Source: Haloferax sp046557615
GTDB lineage: Archaea; Halobacteriota; Halobacteria; Halobacteriales; Haloferacaceae
Length of the DNA: 64,000 bases
Direction of reading: 5' to 3'
Assembly: GCF_046557615.1 (NCBI RefSeq)
Contig: NZ_JBKIII010000002.1
Coordinates: forward strand, 1-64,000
Shown here one piece after another: positions 1 to 9,047 of the stretch. The stretch's first letter is position 1. Each line of letters starts with the position of its first letter. The notes under the pieces were generated by a model. The model searched no databases. It saw only the letters and a list, made by a program, of their open reading frames with translations, and had not been told where the DNA came from. Position numbers and translations under genes: made by a program.

Positions 1-26
1 CAGGCGTTGCCTGCTGGGCTTTTTTC
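1..26 (+). terminator. Intrinsic-type terminator hairpin at the left edge
   Basis: The window opens with CAGGC-GTT-GCCTG, a perfect 5-bp stem with a 3-nt loop at 1-13, followed after six bases by a run of six T (20-25). This fits the end of a plus-strand gene lying to the left of the window. The stem could extend beyond the edge. Confidence 0.5.
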
Positions 27-273
27 ATTTATACAGAGAGCCGCAGGCTTGGCATCGAGCGTGCGAGTCTGCCGAGCAATACACTCGAAGAGTCACCGCA
101 GTAGGTGTCACCTTCGACGACTGTGATGTCTCAGGTTCGACGATAGCTCTCACGAGAACCGTGAACTGCGAGGTGCTCCAGACAGCACACATAGCCGGTG
201 TATCCGTCTTCCACCGAAGACGAACCCGCACATCGTCAGGCTTAAGCGCGAGACAGCGATAGGATTAACCGTT

Positions 274-350
274 GCCAAGGTGGCAGAGTTCGGCCCAACG
301 CATCCGCCTGCAGAGCGGAACCCCCGTCGGTTCAAATCCGACCCTTGGCT
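274..350 (+). tRNA. tRNA-Cys (GCA anticodon)
   Basis: A 77-nt tRNA. The 7-bp acceptor stem GCCAAGG/CCTTGGC is perfect (274-280 with 343-349), the anticodon stem is TCCGC/GCGGA, and the loop CTGCAGA places anticodon GCA at its centre. The T-arm carries GGTTCAAATCC. The discriminator base is T (350), as usual for tRNA-Cys. No CCA is encoded and no intron is seen. An A/T-rich patch (TTAAG, near 242-246) sits about 30 bp upstream at the expected TATA position. Confidence 0.95.
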
Positions 351-585
351 CTTCTGAGTGAACCACGTGAACTCCGAGAGGCATCACGTGGGTTTGAACC
401 ATGCGAGTAAGGGTAAACGAGTGAACACGTCTCGCTTCGGTTCAAATCTGACCCGTGGCTCTTCTCTTTGATTCACACGTCGAGCGACGAGTCTCTGGTT
501 TGGACTTCGGACTGGTTGTTGAGCTTACAGAGAACCAGTCGCATCACGACGATGGACACGACTGCAGATTCAGAAGCTTGAAAAC
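351..585. other. Intergenic stretch after tRNA-Cys
   Basis: Apart from the 437-465 tRNA-like scar, the stretch holds only a CACGTG pair near 365-390. No open frame with haloarchaeal composition was seen. The region before the tRNA (27-273) likewise shows no convincing gene, since its short frames encode basic, low-complexity peptides. Confidence 0.5.
437..465 (+). repeat. Degenerate copy of the tRNA-Cys 3' end
   Basis: Bases 437-465 match 327-355, the T-arm, acceptor 3' side and first flanking bases of tRNA-Cys, at 27 of 29 positions, offset by 110 bp. The 5' half of a tRNA is missing, so this is not a functional gene. Duplicated tRNA 3' ends are the usual scar of site-specific integration (attL/attR). 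Here no integrase or cargo remains between the copies. A shorter inverted T-loop-like piece (GGGTTTGAACC) lies near 390-400. Confidence 0.6.
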
Positions 586-3500
586 TCAGCCATCGATGTA
601 TTCTCCGAGCGACATGTGGAGGTCGTCATCGTCTATCTGATTGGCAACTTCGAGTGCCTGCGTCACCGTCTTGCGGACGCGACCCCTGGATTCGACGGCC
701 GAGAAACACGCTGCAGCATCGTCAAATGCGTCCAGTGCATCCTGCAATTCACCGAGCGACTGGTACACTTCACCGAGGTTGACTAGGGCCCGTCCTTTGA
801 GCAGGTTGTTCGGTGCGGCCTCGACCGTCTGTGTGAGTACTTCCAGCGCCCGCGACGCAGAACCGTCGGTAGCGAGTGTTCGACCGAATGCAATCCCGGC
901 GTACACTTGTTGTTCGCCATCGAGCGATTGTGCCGTCTCGAAGACGTCCGTTGCAAGTTCGGTCGCCGCATCGAGGTCACCACTGTCGAGTTTCGCCAAC
1001 GCCTGAAGCGACTGCAACTCAGCCTGTTTGAACTCGTCTTCGACGATTTTCCTCGCTCTCTCGGCGTGTTCGAATGCGGCATCGGCGTCCCCACGTTCGA
1101 GTGACACCTCGGCGAGACCGTAGTGTGCGTTGCCACGAACCCAGCCAACGTCTTCGTCTTTCACCTGGTCGACGAGCGCGGTGTAACGAGCGTAGGCGTC
1201 TTCGATTCGACCCTGCTCGAACTCTATCCGTCCGAGGTTATTGAGCGATGCTTTCGTCCCCAACGTATCACCAATCTCTCGGCGGATACTGAGTGATGAA
1301 CAGATGTATTGCTCTGCCTTGTCGAGGCGTTCGGTCTCCATCTCGATAATCCCAAGTATTTCGAGACTGACCGCCTCCCCCCACGGATAGCCGATTTCTC
1401 GGCGGATTTCGAGGCTCTCTCTCGCGTGGTCGAGTGCTGCGTCGTACTCGCCGAGCGACCGCTCTGCTCCGGCGAGATTCGAAAGCGTACTCGCGATTCT
1501 CGTCGCATCGCCAGCGTCTCGACGCAGTTGGAGCGCAGATTCGTAGTACTGTCTCGACTGTTCGAAGTTCCCGCACCGAGATTCGATTGCCCCGAGTGAA
1601 TTCAGTACGTCACTGCGTCCGAGGTCGTCGTCGAGTTGCTCGAACAGAGCGAGCGCAGATTCGGCAGAGCCTCTGGCCTCGTCGTACGCCCCACGCTTTT
1701 GCAGGACTTCAGACACCCCCGCTAACCCGTCTGCTCTAGCACCGACGAGTGCGTCCGACGGAATCGCTCGGGAATTGACTGATGCTCGGTCCACCGTCGA
1801 AAGCGACTCGAACTCGCGCATCGCTCGGTCGAGGTCACCGGCGTTGACGAACATACGAGCGCGCCATCGGCGGGTGTCGAGTGAGAGCGAGGAGTCGCAC
1901 GCCTGTGGCACATCGACGTTGGTGTAGTCCGACTCTGCGAACAGCGACGAGAGTGCCGGATTGTTCACTCCGAGTTCGAACACGTTTTTGACGAGATTGC
2001 TTCCCCACGCCGAAGGGTCGGCTTCTATCGTCCGAATCACGTCAGCCGTGCCACCGAAGATAGACTGGACGGCCATTCGCGCCTGTTCGTCGTCCACGAG
2101 CGAACAGAGTGCAGTGAGACATCGCTCGAATCGACGGCGAGCGTGGCGTTCTGATTCGAGTCCGCACAGTCTGTGAAGGAACTGTGCGGACCACGTCTCG
2201 TGAACGGTCCTGACCGGTTCGTCCCCCTCACTCTCGAGTGCGGAGTACAACACCGACCGTTCGAGTTTGTCGAGTGCGGTTTCGATGACGGACTCGTCGG
2301 ACCGGTCCGTAGCGAGTGCGTAGGCGAGTGGAATATCGACGTGGACACCGGCGGCGTTCAGGAGGTTGACGAGTACGCCAACGTCGATAGCGAGGTCGCC
2401 CACGTCGCGCAACTCTTCGTAGACGCTGTCGATATCGTCGAGGAGGCTGGTTGGAGGCGCGCGGCTGGTGGGCGTTGGTTCGACGTGCCGGGCGAGGCGG
2501 TGGACAAAGAGATACATCTCACCCGGTGTGGTGGCTTCGTTGCCGGTGCGGAAGTCACCGGAGTCGTCTCCACTGTGTCGGTCTGGTGTGCCAACCGAGA
2601 TTTGCTCCGCGGCGATATCGACCCGTTCGTTGACCGTCGATTCGAAGTGTTCGATGAGACGCTCGCGCTCGCGGGCATCGACGGGCGGGACAGTGTACTC
2701 TCGTATCGCGTGGGTTCGGTGCGATTCGAGTTGCGCGGCACCGACGAGATTGTCGGTTTGCCACTCGTTTTCGCGGCTATCGAGGAGGAACGTCACGCGG
2801 TCGTCGTCGGCGAAGTCCCTGACGAGTTCGAATACGGCGTTGGCTTCGGCACGCGTTGCATCTTCGATAACGACGAGCGTGTGTCCGGGGGCCGAGGTGA
2901 GATAAGATGCGAGACGTGCCGTGGCAGCAAACGCATCGCGGTGGCCACTCTTCCGATAGATAACTGGCCCGCGTTGGCGGTCGTACCAGCGGCAGGCGAC
3001 CGACATGCAGACCGTACTCTTTCCGGCACCGGGCGGACCGACGACGACGTGGTCGGTCGCCTGACAGAGACGTTCGAACAGTTCGCTGGTCACGTTTTCG
3101 CGACCGTCGTCGGTTGGTCGCTCCCGGTCGAGGGCGTACCCGGTGTTTACCTCGGCGAGGTCGAATCCGGCACGCCAACAGGCCAGTGGTGGCGACACAC
3201 CGACGCGGTCGAAGTAGTCTGGTGCGAGACGGACGAATCCTTGGGACTGCAACGTCGTTGGGAGGGGTCTCCCGGTGTGCGTGGTTGGTTGTGTACGTGC
3301 CGCGCTGGTGGTCGCCCACTCGTCACCATTCGTGAGGCCTGCCTCGGAGTCTGGTTCGGTCTCGTCGCGTGCTGTCTCTCTGGGTATCCAATCGAGGTGG
3401 CCGGTGAGGTCGAACGGGTTGGCGTCTTCCCAGAGTGATTGCGTGTACGATTGCGCCCACGCCACCGCCTCGTTCGACGTGTTGGTGATGACGCTCTGGA

Positions 3501-4179
3501 CTCGCCTGTCTTCGTACATGATGACCGTCGAAGATGGCTCTCCATCGACGACGGTGTAGGCGAGCCCGTACGGTGGAACCGCACCCACACGAAGCGTGCA
3601 GTCGGGTGCGGTCTGAATCCCGTCGAGGAGTTCGGGATACTCTCTCCAGAGTGCGGTGACGACAGACTCGGGTGCGACGAGTCGGCAGGCGTGGTCGGTC
3701 GAGAGCCACGTAGTCAGGCGTTTTGCGAACGAGTTCTTCGGGAGTTGCGGCATGACGAACGTACCGTAATCCGCACGCCCGAACGTGTCAGTGAGGTGTT
3801 GGAGCGGGCGGTGTGGACGACCCTCGCTTGCGACTGCAACGTCTGCATCGAGGAGTGCGACACTCGGCAGGGGGTAGTCCCCGACTTTGGCCGAGATTGC
3901 CGCATCGACTTCGAGTACGTTGCGCACGTCGCGCCGATAGGTATCGAACAGCGCCGAGAGATACTGTCCTTTGAGCGAAACCGTGTAGCCTTCCGGGGTA
4001 CTGAGGACGAGTCCCGCCGCCGAAAGGTCTCGAATCGCCCGATTGACGGTTGACCGCGAGTAGGGAAGCCTCTCGGTCAGTTCGCGTTTGTCGAAGTGGT
4101 CACCGTCGAGCGCGAGTAAAAACTCGAACCGGTCTGCGATGAGTTCTAGGTACGCCGTTTCGTCAATGCCCGCTGTCAT
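586..4179 (-). CDS. Winged-helix/FilR1-like regulator fused to a P-loop NTPase and TPR repeats (STAND-like)
   Basis: A 1197-residue protein. Residues about 5-80 form a winged helix (helix near LPYSRSTVNRAIRDL). Residues 80-255 resemble the sensor part of FilR1-type haloarchaeal regulators such as the one at 31518, including a shared ending (SNEAVAWAQ against NPDAVAWGR). A P-loop NTPase follows, with Walker A GPPGAGKST (381-389), a Walker B-like strand LVVIED (435-440) and a FLLDSRE strand (464-470). Residues about 770-1190 are tandem TPRs. This is the layout of STAND NTPases, in which repeats sense a signal and nucleotide binding switches the output; here the output would be DNA binding. The protein is cytoplasmic, with no signal peptide. 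It stands alone on its strand. A STAND-type defence role is possible but not shown. Confidence 0.85.
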   Translation of the reverse strand: MTAGIDETAYLELIADRFEFLLALDGDHFDKRELTERLPYSRSTVNRAIRDLSAAGLVLSTPEGYTVSLKGQYLSALFDTYRRDVRNVLEVDAAISAKVGDYPLPSVALLDADVAVASEGRPHRPLQHLTDTFGRADYGTFVMPQLPKNSFAKRLTTWLSTDHACRLVAPESVVTALWREYPELLDGIQTAPDCTLRVGAVPPYGLAYTVVDGEPSSTVIMYEDRRVQSVITNTSNEAVAWAQSYTQSLWEDANPFDLTGHLDWIPRETARDETEPDSEAGLTNGDEWATTSAARTQPTTHTGRPLPTTLQSQGFVRLAPDYFDRVGVSPPLACWRAGFDLAEVNTGYALDRERPTDDGRENVTSELFERLCQATDHVVVGPPGAGKSTVCMSVACRWYDRQRGPVIYRKSGHRDAFAATARLASYLTSAPGHTLVVIEDATRAEANAVFELVRDFADDDRVTFLLDSRENEWQTDNLVGAAQLESHRTHAIREYTVPPVDARERERLIEHFESTVNERVDIAAEQISVGTPDRHSGDDSGDFRTGNEATTPGEMYLFVHRLARHVEPTPTSRAPPTSLLDDIDSVYEELRDVGDLAIDVGVLVNLLNAAGVHVDIPLAYALATDRSDESVIETALDKLERSVLYSALESEGDEPVRTVHETWSAQFLHRLCGLESERHARRRFERCLTALCSLVDDEQARMAVQSIFGGTADVIRTIEADPSAWGSNLVKNVFELGVNNPALSSLFAESDYTNVDVPQACDSSLSLDTRRWRARMFVNAGDLDRAMREFESLSTVDRASVNSRAIPSDALVGARADGLAGVSEVLQKRGAYDEARGSAESALALFEQLDDDLGRSDVLNSLGAIESRCGNFEQSRQYYESALQLRRDAGDATRIASTLSNLAGAERSLGEYDAALDHARESLEIRREIGYPWGEAVSLEILGIIEMETERLDKAEQYICSSLSIRREIGDTLGTKASLNNLGRIEFEQGRIEDAYARYTALVDQVKDEDVGWVRGNAHYGLAEVSLERGDADAAFEHAERARKIVEDEFKQAELQSLQALAKLDSGDLDAATELATDVFETAQSLDGEQQVYAGIAFGRTLATDGSASRALEVLTQTVEAAPNNLLKGRALVNLGEVYQSLGELQDALDAFDDAAACFSAVESRGRVRKTVTQALEVANQIDDDDLHMSLGEYIDG

Positions 4180-4192
4180 CTGCGATTCTCCC

Positions 4193-4218
4193 CCGGCCTT
4201 CCTGTGACTTTCGGCCGG
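4193..4218. repeat. Inverted repeat in the leader of the STAND-like gene
   Basis: CCGGCC (4193-4198) and GGCCGG (4213-4218) can pair as a 6-bp GC stem with a 14-nt loop. They lie 14-39 bp upstream of the start at 4179, between it and an A/T-rich TATA-like patch (about 4226-4238). The element could be a leader hairpin or an operator. Confidence 0.35.
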
Positions 4219-4390
4219 TAATGATTCTAAAATGCTATTTGCGGGATGATGGTAAAACGCTTGCTCGTCCGCGGAACTCCGTCGTCGAGAGAATCCAGGA
4301 GTTGGCTTCCGATTCGACGTTCAGCCACGGAACCTCCTCTTTCGAGAACGGACTGGTTCCCTTCTCGAATCCCTCCGCGCAGGTTAGTAA

Positions 4391-4399
4391 TCATTATAC
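4391..4399 (+). promoter_or_regulatory. TATA box of the exported protein gene at 4423
   Basis: CATTATACG lies 24-32 bp before the ATG at 4423, the spacing expected for a leaderless haloarchaeal transcript. This supports choosing 4423 over in-frame starts farther upstream. Confidence 0.5.
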
Positions 4400-4422
4400 G
4401 CCGTGTGGCCCTTGCCGCAACC

Positions 4423-5277
4423 ATGCAACGACGCGCCGCGGCTATCTCCGTCGTGTTCTTCCTGGTCATCGGTGTCGGTGCATACTCGCTCATCGCAACT
4501 GCGTCCACGCCGACGGTCAGTTTCGAGAACCCCGAGTATTCGCTGGCACAGGGTGACGAGTTCACCGTCGCTGGCAACGACCAGACCTACACCGTGTCCT
4601 CGATCTCTGCGGAAGTGGAGTCGGGCGGCCACGGTGGTGGGAGTTCGCTCGTTCGCTCCGGTGAAATCGCGTACGTGAACCAATCGGCTCGGTTCACCGA
4701 AACGTGGGACAACGGCAGTACGGTCACGCTCGATGGCACCGACTACCGCGTCGAGGTTCCGAACACCTCCGACCCGGCAGAGGCAACGCTCGTCGAGATT
4801 CGCAACAACACCGCAATCTTGCAGAACGACCCGAATGCGGACAACCAGACGGTCACGCGTGACGGCGAGCAGTACGTCGTCATCAACGATTCGACGCTCG
4901 TCTCCGCCGAGGAGTACTTCCCGGCAAACGAGACGCGAACCATCGCTGAAGGTGACTCGCTCGCCTACAACGACCAGCAGACCACCGTCGCCGCTATCGA
5001 ACAGTCGAGTGTCACGCTCGAATGGACGGCATCTCAGGAGAACACTATCTCCGTGGGTGACCGAGCCAACGTCACTGTCGGGAGCGAACAGTACCTCGCG
5101 TACTTCCCGAACAACGAGACGATGGTTCTCACCCAAGATTACGAATCCTACGAACAGCAGACGGCTGATATCGAGCAGTTCCACCACCTCGAAAATGGCC
5201 TGTGGGGCATCGCAATCGTCTCCTTGACGACGGTCGCACTCCTGCTCGGCATGGCGTTCCTCCCGTCTCGGTACTAA
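4423..5277 (+). CDS. Exported membrane-anchored protein of unknown function
   Basis: 284 residues. The N-terminus (MQRRAAAISVVFFLVIGVG) is a signal or anchor segment. The body is Thr/Asn/Asp-rich with repeated short beta-type stretches and several N-x-S/T sites. A C-terminal transmembrane helix (LWGIAIVSLTTVALLLGMAF) ends the chain. The expected topology is a large outer domain tethered at both ends. The ATG at 4423 is chosen because the upstream in-frame extension is basic and a TATA box sits 27 bp before this codon. No family is recognised. It is followed by a convergent small membrane protein gene. Confidence 0.85.
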   Translation: MQRRAAAISVVFFLVIGVGAYSLIATASTPTVSFENPEYSLAQGDEFTVAGNDQTYTVSSISAEVESGGHGGGSSLVRSGEIAYVNQSARFTETWDNGSTVTLDGTDYRVEVPNTSDPAEATLVEIRNNTAILQNDPNADNQTVTRDGEQYVVINDSTLVSAEEYFPANETRTIAEGDSLAYNDQQTTVAAIEQSSVTLEWTASQENTISVGDRANVTVGSEQYLAYFPNNETMVLTQDYESYEQQTADIEQFHHLENGLWGIAIVSLTTVALLLGMAFLPSRY

Positions 5278-5304
5278 ACGCTCCCGTCTGTCACGGGACT
5301 TCTT

Positions 5305-5523
5305 CTATTTACGACGCCCACTGTTCCCGAGCCATGCGAGCGCGCCGCCCAGTGCAATCGTCGCCACGGCACCGAATATTTGCAGGGCACCGAGGCCGAT
5401 TCCACCGCCGTTGTAGCGCCACGGCATCCCGACGAGAGTTGCAATCCCGACGAGGACCAAGAACACGCCGACTGCGAGCAAGAGCAACTCGCTGGTATCC
5501 GTCCTGACTACACGTCGTTCCAT
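5305..5523 (-). CDS. Small two-helix membrane protein
   Basis: 72 residues with two hydrophobic segments, ELLLLAVGVFLVLVGIATLV and LGALQIFGAVATIALGGALA, joined by a short Gly-rich turn. The tail is basic (GNSGRRK). Composition and third-position GC fit a real haloarchaeal gene. Function unknown. It lies between the convergent exported protein and copA; a separate transcript is likely because copA ends about 100 bp away on the same strand. Confidence 0.75.
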   Translation of the reverse strand: MERRVVRTDTSELLLLAVGVFLVLVGIATLVGMPWRYNGGGIGLGALQIFGAVATIALGGALAWLGNSGRRK

Positions 5524-5629
5524 GCGTATGATATCTCTCTCTGAGGAGAAAAACGAAATGCGTCTCAGGGTGGCGAATCGAAAGAAAGCTCACCGCCTCG
5601 GAGTCATTGTTCGAGCGGAAATAGAGGGG

Positions 5630-8206
5630 CTAGCGTTCGCCTCGAAGGAAGTCCACGAGTCGGTAGTCGTGGTCGGGCGTGTAGTTTCTGAACGCGAGAC
5701 TGTTTGCGAGTACCGACACCGACGAGAAGGCCATCGCGGCGGCCGCAAATACGGGTTGGAGCAGGCCGAGCGAGGCGAGCGGAATCATCGCGGTGTTGTA
5801 GCCGAGCGCCCAGAAGAGGTTCTGTTTAATCTTCGTGAGCGTCGCTTCGGAGATGCGAATCGCCTTCATCACGTCGAGCGGGTCGTCGCGCATGAGCGTC
5901 ACGTCGGCCGCCTCGATAGCGACGTCCGTTCCCGAACCGAGTGCCGTCCCGACGAACGCAACAGCGAGTGCAGGTGCATCGTTCACCCCGTCACCGACCA
6001 TCATCACCTTCGTCCCGTCGGCTTGGAGTGATTCGATGGCATCGGCTTTGTCCTCTGGAAGGACACCCGCTCGAACGTTTTCCGGGTCGATACCGACGGT
6101 TTCGGCGACGGCACGAGCGGTTCGCTCGTTGTCGCCGGTAATCATGTGGACCGCGACACCGCGCTCGCGGAGTGCGGCGACGGCATCGGCGGCCGAGGGC
6201 TTGATTTCGTCTGCGTCGGCGACGATACCGACGAGTTCGTCATCGACGGCGACGAGCATGGCGGTCTTGCCGTCATTTTCGAGTGACTGCAACGTGTCTT
6301 CGACCGGCGATGGGTCGATTCCAGCATCCGACAGGAGGCTTCGCGTGCCGACCAAGACGGGCTTTCCTTCGACGGTCGCGCGAACACCGTGGCCGGGGAC
6401 GTTTTCGAAGTCGTCCGCTTCGGGGAGGTCGATGTCGCGGGATTTCGCCCCGTCAACGATTGCCTGTGCGAGCGGGTGTTCGCTGTTGCGCTCGGCGGCG
6501 GCGGCGTATCGGAGTACCGCAGACTCACCGAGTGTTTCGTCGCTGGCGACGACGCCCGAGCCGTCTGCGGTTGGGCCGACAGCGACCACATCGGTCAGCG
6601 TCATCTCGCCTTTCGTGAGCGTCCCGGTCTTATCGAAGACCACTGCTTCGACGTCTTTGACGCGTTCGAGGATATCTCCGCCTTTGAACAGGACGCCGTT
6701 TCGCGCGCCGATTGCCGTCCCGACCATCGTCGCGGCGGGGGTTGCGAGGCCGAGCGCACAGGGGCAGGCGATGAGGACTGCCGACGCGAAGACCACAATC
6801 GCAAATTCGAAGGTCGAAATCGCCCCACCAGCGATAGTGGGTCCGCCCGCGACGAGACCCCACAGTGGGAGTGATTGGACGACCCCTGCGAGCGTCTCGG
6901 GAAAGAGGAACCAGACAGTCCCCCAGAAGAGCGCATTAGCGATGACTGCGGGGACGAAGTACGCCGAGATACGGTCTGCGAGTTTCTGAATCTCGGGCTG
7001 GCGGCCCTGTGCCTCTCTGACGAGTGCGACGATTTGCTGAATCGCGGTCTCGGAACCAACCTTGGTGGCTTCGACGATGAGCGCGCCGTTCTGATTCACG
7101 GTCGAACCGACGACGTCGTCGCCGGGGCCTTTCGAGACGGGCACCGATTCGCCGGTGACCATGGATTCATCGACGGCCGAGTCGCCATCGACCACCACGC
7201 CATCGGTTGGAATCTTCTCGCCGGGGCGGACTTTCATCCGGTCGCCAACTTGTACATCTTCGAGTGGCACTTCGCGCTCGTCGCCGTCTTCGACGAGGAC
7301 GGCGGTTTCGGCTTCGAGTTCGAGGAGCGTTCTGAGTGCTTCGGAGGTGTTGCCTTTCGACCGGGCTTCGAGGTAGTTACCGAGGGTGATAAAGACCAAG
7401 ATGAGCGCGGCGGTGTCGAAGTAGAGACTCCCGGCGAGGAGGCCGAGGAGGACGAACACGGAGTAGAAGTACGCCGTCGAAGACCCCATGGCGATGAGGA
7501 CGTCCATGTTCGCCCGTCGGTTCTTCACGAGTGCCGTGTAGGAGTTCTCGTAGAACTCGCGGCCGAGGACGACTTGTACGGGTGTTGCGAGTGCGAACCC
7601 AATCAGCCCTATCGGGAGGCCGGTGCCCGGAATCGTCTCCGGAAGCCCCGCCGCGGTGAACAACTCGACGGCGAGCATGAGAAGGAGGGGTACCGAGAGA
7701 GCGGCACCGAAGAGCGTGAGGCGTTTTTGTTTGCGAATCTCGTCGCGCCGTGCAACGTCGCGGGCGTCGTCTTCGCTCTCGTCGTCCTCACGAATCGGGT
7801 CGTATCCGGCCTCTTCGATTGCCCGGTAGAGGTCATCGAGCGTGACCTCGGCGGGGTTGTAGGTGACGTTCGCTTCGTCGGTGGCGAAGTTGACCTCTGC
7901 GTCGAGGACGCCCGGCACCGATTCGAGCGAAGTGCGGTTCGCGTCGGCACAGTTGGCACAACTCATACCCGAGATGCCAACGGTCCGATGTTGGGAAATC
8001 GCCTCGTATCCCGCATCCGAGACGGCGTCGTACAACTGCCCGAGTGAGACGGCCTCTGGGTCGAACTCGACCGACGCCTCGTCGGTGGCGTAGTTGACGG
8101 TCGCCGCCGTCACGCCGTCGAGGGCTTCGAGTGACTCCCCGACTGCCTGCGAGCAGTTTGCACAACTCATCCCGCGGATGTCGAGATGGACTGTCCGTGA
8201 ACTCAT
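5630..8206 (-). CDS. copA: Copper-exporting P1B-type ATPase CopA
   Basis: 858 residues. It couples ATP hydrolysis to export of Cu(I) across the cytoplasmic membrane. Two N-terminal heavy-metal-binding domains carry GMSCANC (12-18 and 80-86). The actuator TGES motif is at 351-354, the ion-binding helix has CPC (481-483), and the phosphorylation site is DKTGT (525-529). A hinge GDGVNDAPAL is present in the C-terminal half. The CPC motif and twin HMA domains point to the Cu(I)/Ag(I) class. It is the first gene of a copper block, with an Lrp/TRASH regulator upstream on the same strand and a CopZ chaperone divergent from that. The ACCTGAAT octamer at 8235-8242 may be a regulatory site. Confidence 0.96.
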   Translation of the reverse strand: MSSRTVHLDIRGMSCANCSQAVGESLEALDGVTAATVNYATDEASVEFDPEAVSLGQLYDAVSDAGYEAISQHRTVGISGMSCANCADANRTSLESVPGVLDAEVNFATDEANVTYNPAEVTLDDLYRAIEEAGYDPIREDDESEDDARDVARRDEIRKQKRLTLFGAALSVPLLLMLAVELFTAAGLPETIPGTGLPIGLIGFALATPVQVVLGREFYENSYTALVKNRRANMDVLIAMGSSTAYFYSVFVLLGLLAGSLYFDTAALILVFITLGNYLEARSKGNTSEALRTLLELEAETAVLVEDGDEREVPLEDVQVGDRMKVRPGEKIPTDGVVVDGDSAVDESMVTGESVPVSKGPGDDVVGSTVNQNGALIVEATKVGSETAIQQIVALVREAQGRQPEIQKLADRISAYFVPAVIANALFWGTVWFLFPETLAGVVQSLPLWGLVAGGPTIAGGAISTFEFAIVVFASAVLIACPCALGLATPAATMVGTAIGARNGVLFKGGDILERVKDVEAVVFDKTGTLTKGEMTLTDVVAVGPTADGSGVVASDETLGESAVLRYAAAAERNSEHPLAQAIVDGAKSRDIDLPEADDFENVPGHGVRATVEGKPVLVGTRSLLSDAGIDPSPVEDTLQSLENDGKTAMLVAVDDELVGIVADADEIKPSAADAVAALRERGVAVHMITGDNERTARAVAETVGIDPENVRAGVLPEDKADAIESLQADGTKVMMVGDGVNDAPALAVAFVGTALGSGTDVAIEAADVTLMRDDPLDVMKAIRISEATLTKIKQNLFWALGYNTAMIPLASLGLLQPVFAAAAMAFSSVSVLANSLAFRNYTPDHDYRLVDFLRGER

Positions 8207-8311
8207 GATACTTCTACATACGGACTACTCTCTTACCTGAATTGTGACTTCGAAAGCGTGTCTAAAAGCGGGCGTGAAGTTTCGATTCGAAAGCGAGCAT
8301 TCGATACTGGT

Positions 8312-8917
8312 TTAGCTATCTACGGTGTTCGCACCCGCTTCGAGGCGGTCGTATCGGTCTTCGAATCGCCCGAGACACGACGAACAACAGAAGTGGTAGA
8401 GCGTCCCGCCGATACGGGCGCTTTCACCTTCGCTCGTCACCGAATTACCACACTCGGCACATTCGAGTGCGAACTCGGTACCGTTGACTGTGGGCGTCCA
8501 CTCGGCAGATTCGACCAGTTGCACGTCGTACTCGCGGACGAGAGAGAAATCGACGAATTCGTCGAGTGCGTGTCGAATGGTCCCATCGTCGAACCGCGCG
8601 TGGAACGTCACTTCGCCATCGACGGAGACGAAGAGGTGTTCGACCGCATCGGCTTCTCGAAGCGAGTTACGAACTGTATCGACGTGTTCGGGGACGACGT
8701 GGAGGCGAACCAGTACCGGGGTTCCACCGGCGAGTTTCGACTGGTCGAGGTCGAGGGTAAAGCGGCGGATGATTCCCTCTTCTCGGAGGCGGTCGATGCG
8801 GTCGGAGACGGCAGGGGCCGAGAGGCCGACTGCCTCCGAGATGTCGCTGAAGGGGCGTCTCGCATCGTCGCTCAGGAGTTGGAGAATGTGTACGTCTGTC
8901 TCGTCGAGGTCACGCAT
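8312..8917 (-). CDS. Lrp/AsnC-type regulator with C-terminal TRASH metal-sensing domain
   Basis: 201 residues. Residues 1-60 are an AsnC/Lrp winged helix (ISEAVGLSAPAVSDRIDRLR), and 65-140 form an alpha/beta ligand domain. The C-terminus has Cys pairs C153/C156 and C177-C178/C181 within a TRASH zinc-ribbon-like fold (FCCSSC). The architecture matches the Halobacterium salinarum regulator VNG1179C, which activates the copper ATPase gene. The start at 8917 gives the usual MRDLDETDVHIL beginning; a longer in-frame form would add 34 atypical residues. It is divergent from copZ and upstream of copA, so regulation of both is inferred. Confidence 0.92.
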   Translation of the reverse strand: MRDLDETDVHILQLLSDDARRPFSDISEAVGLSAPAVSDRIDRLREEGIIRRFTLDLDQSKLAGGTPVLVRLHVVPEHVDTVRNSLREADAVEHLFVSVDGEVTFHARFDDGTIRHALDEFVDFSLVREYDVQLVESAEWTPTVNGTEFALECAECGNSVTSEGESARIGGTLYHFCCSSCLGRFEDRYDRLEAGANTVDS

Positions 8918-9047
8918 ACTCTCCTCTTGACACGCAGAAGTAGTAGGTCTTTGGTCGAATTGGCTTTGGATTCTAAGGTATGTTCCTGGAAAACCTGAAT
9001 CCACAAAAGGGAAATTCACTAAACTGTGTCTCTCTTAGACCAGTGTA

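Noticed and set aside
2173..3438. Long plus-strand open frame opposite the STAND-like gene
   Set aside because: It mirrors the GC-rich codon pattern of the real gene on the other strand; its product is unlike any family and rich in atypical residues.
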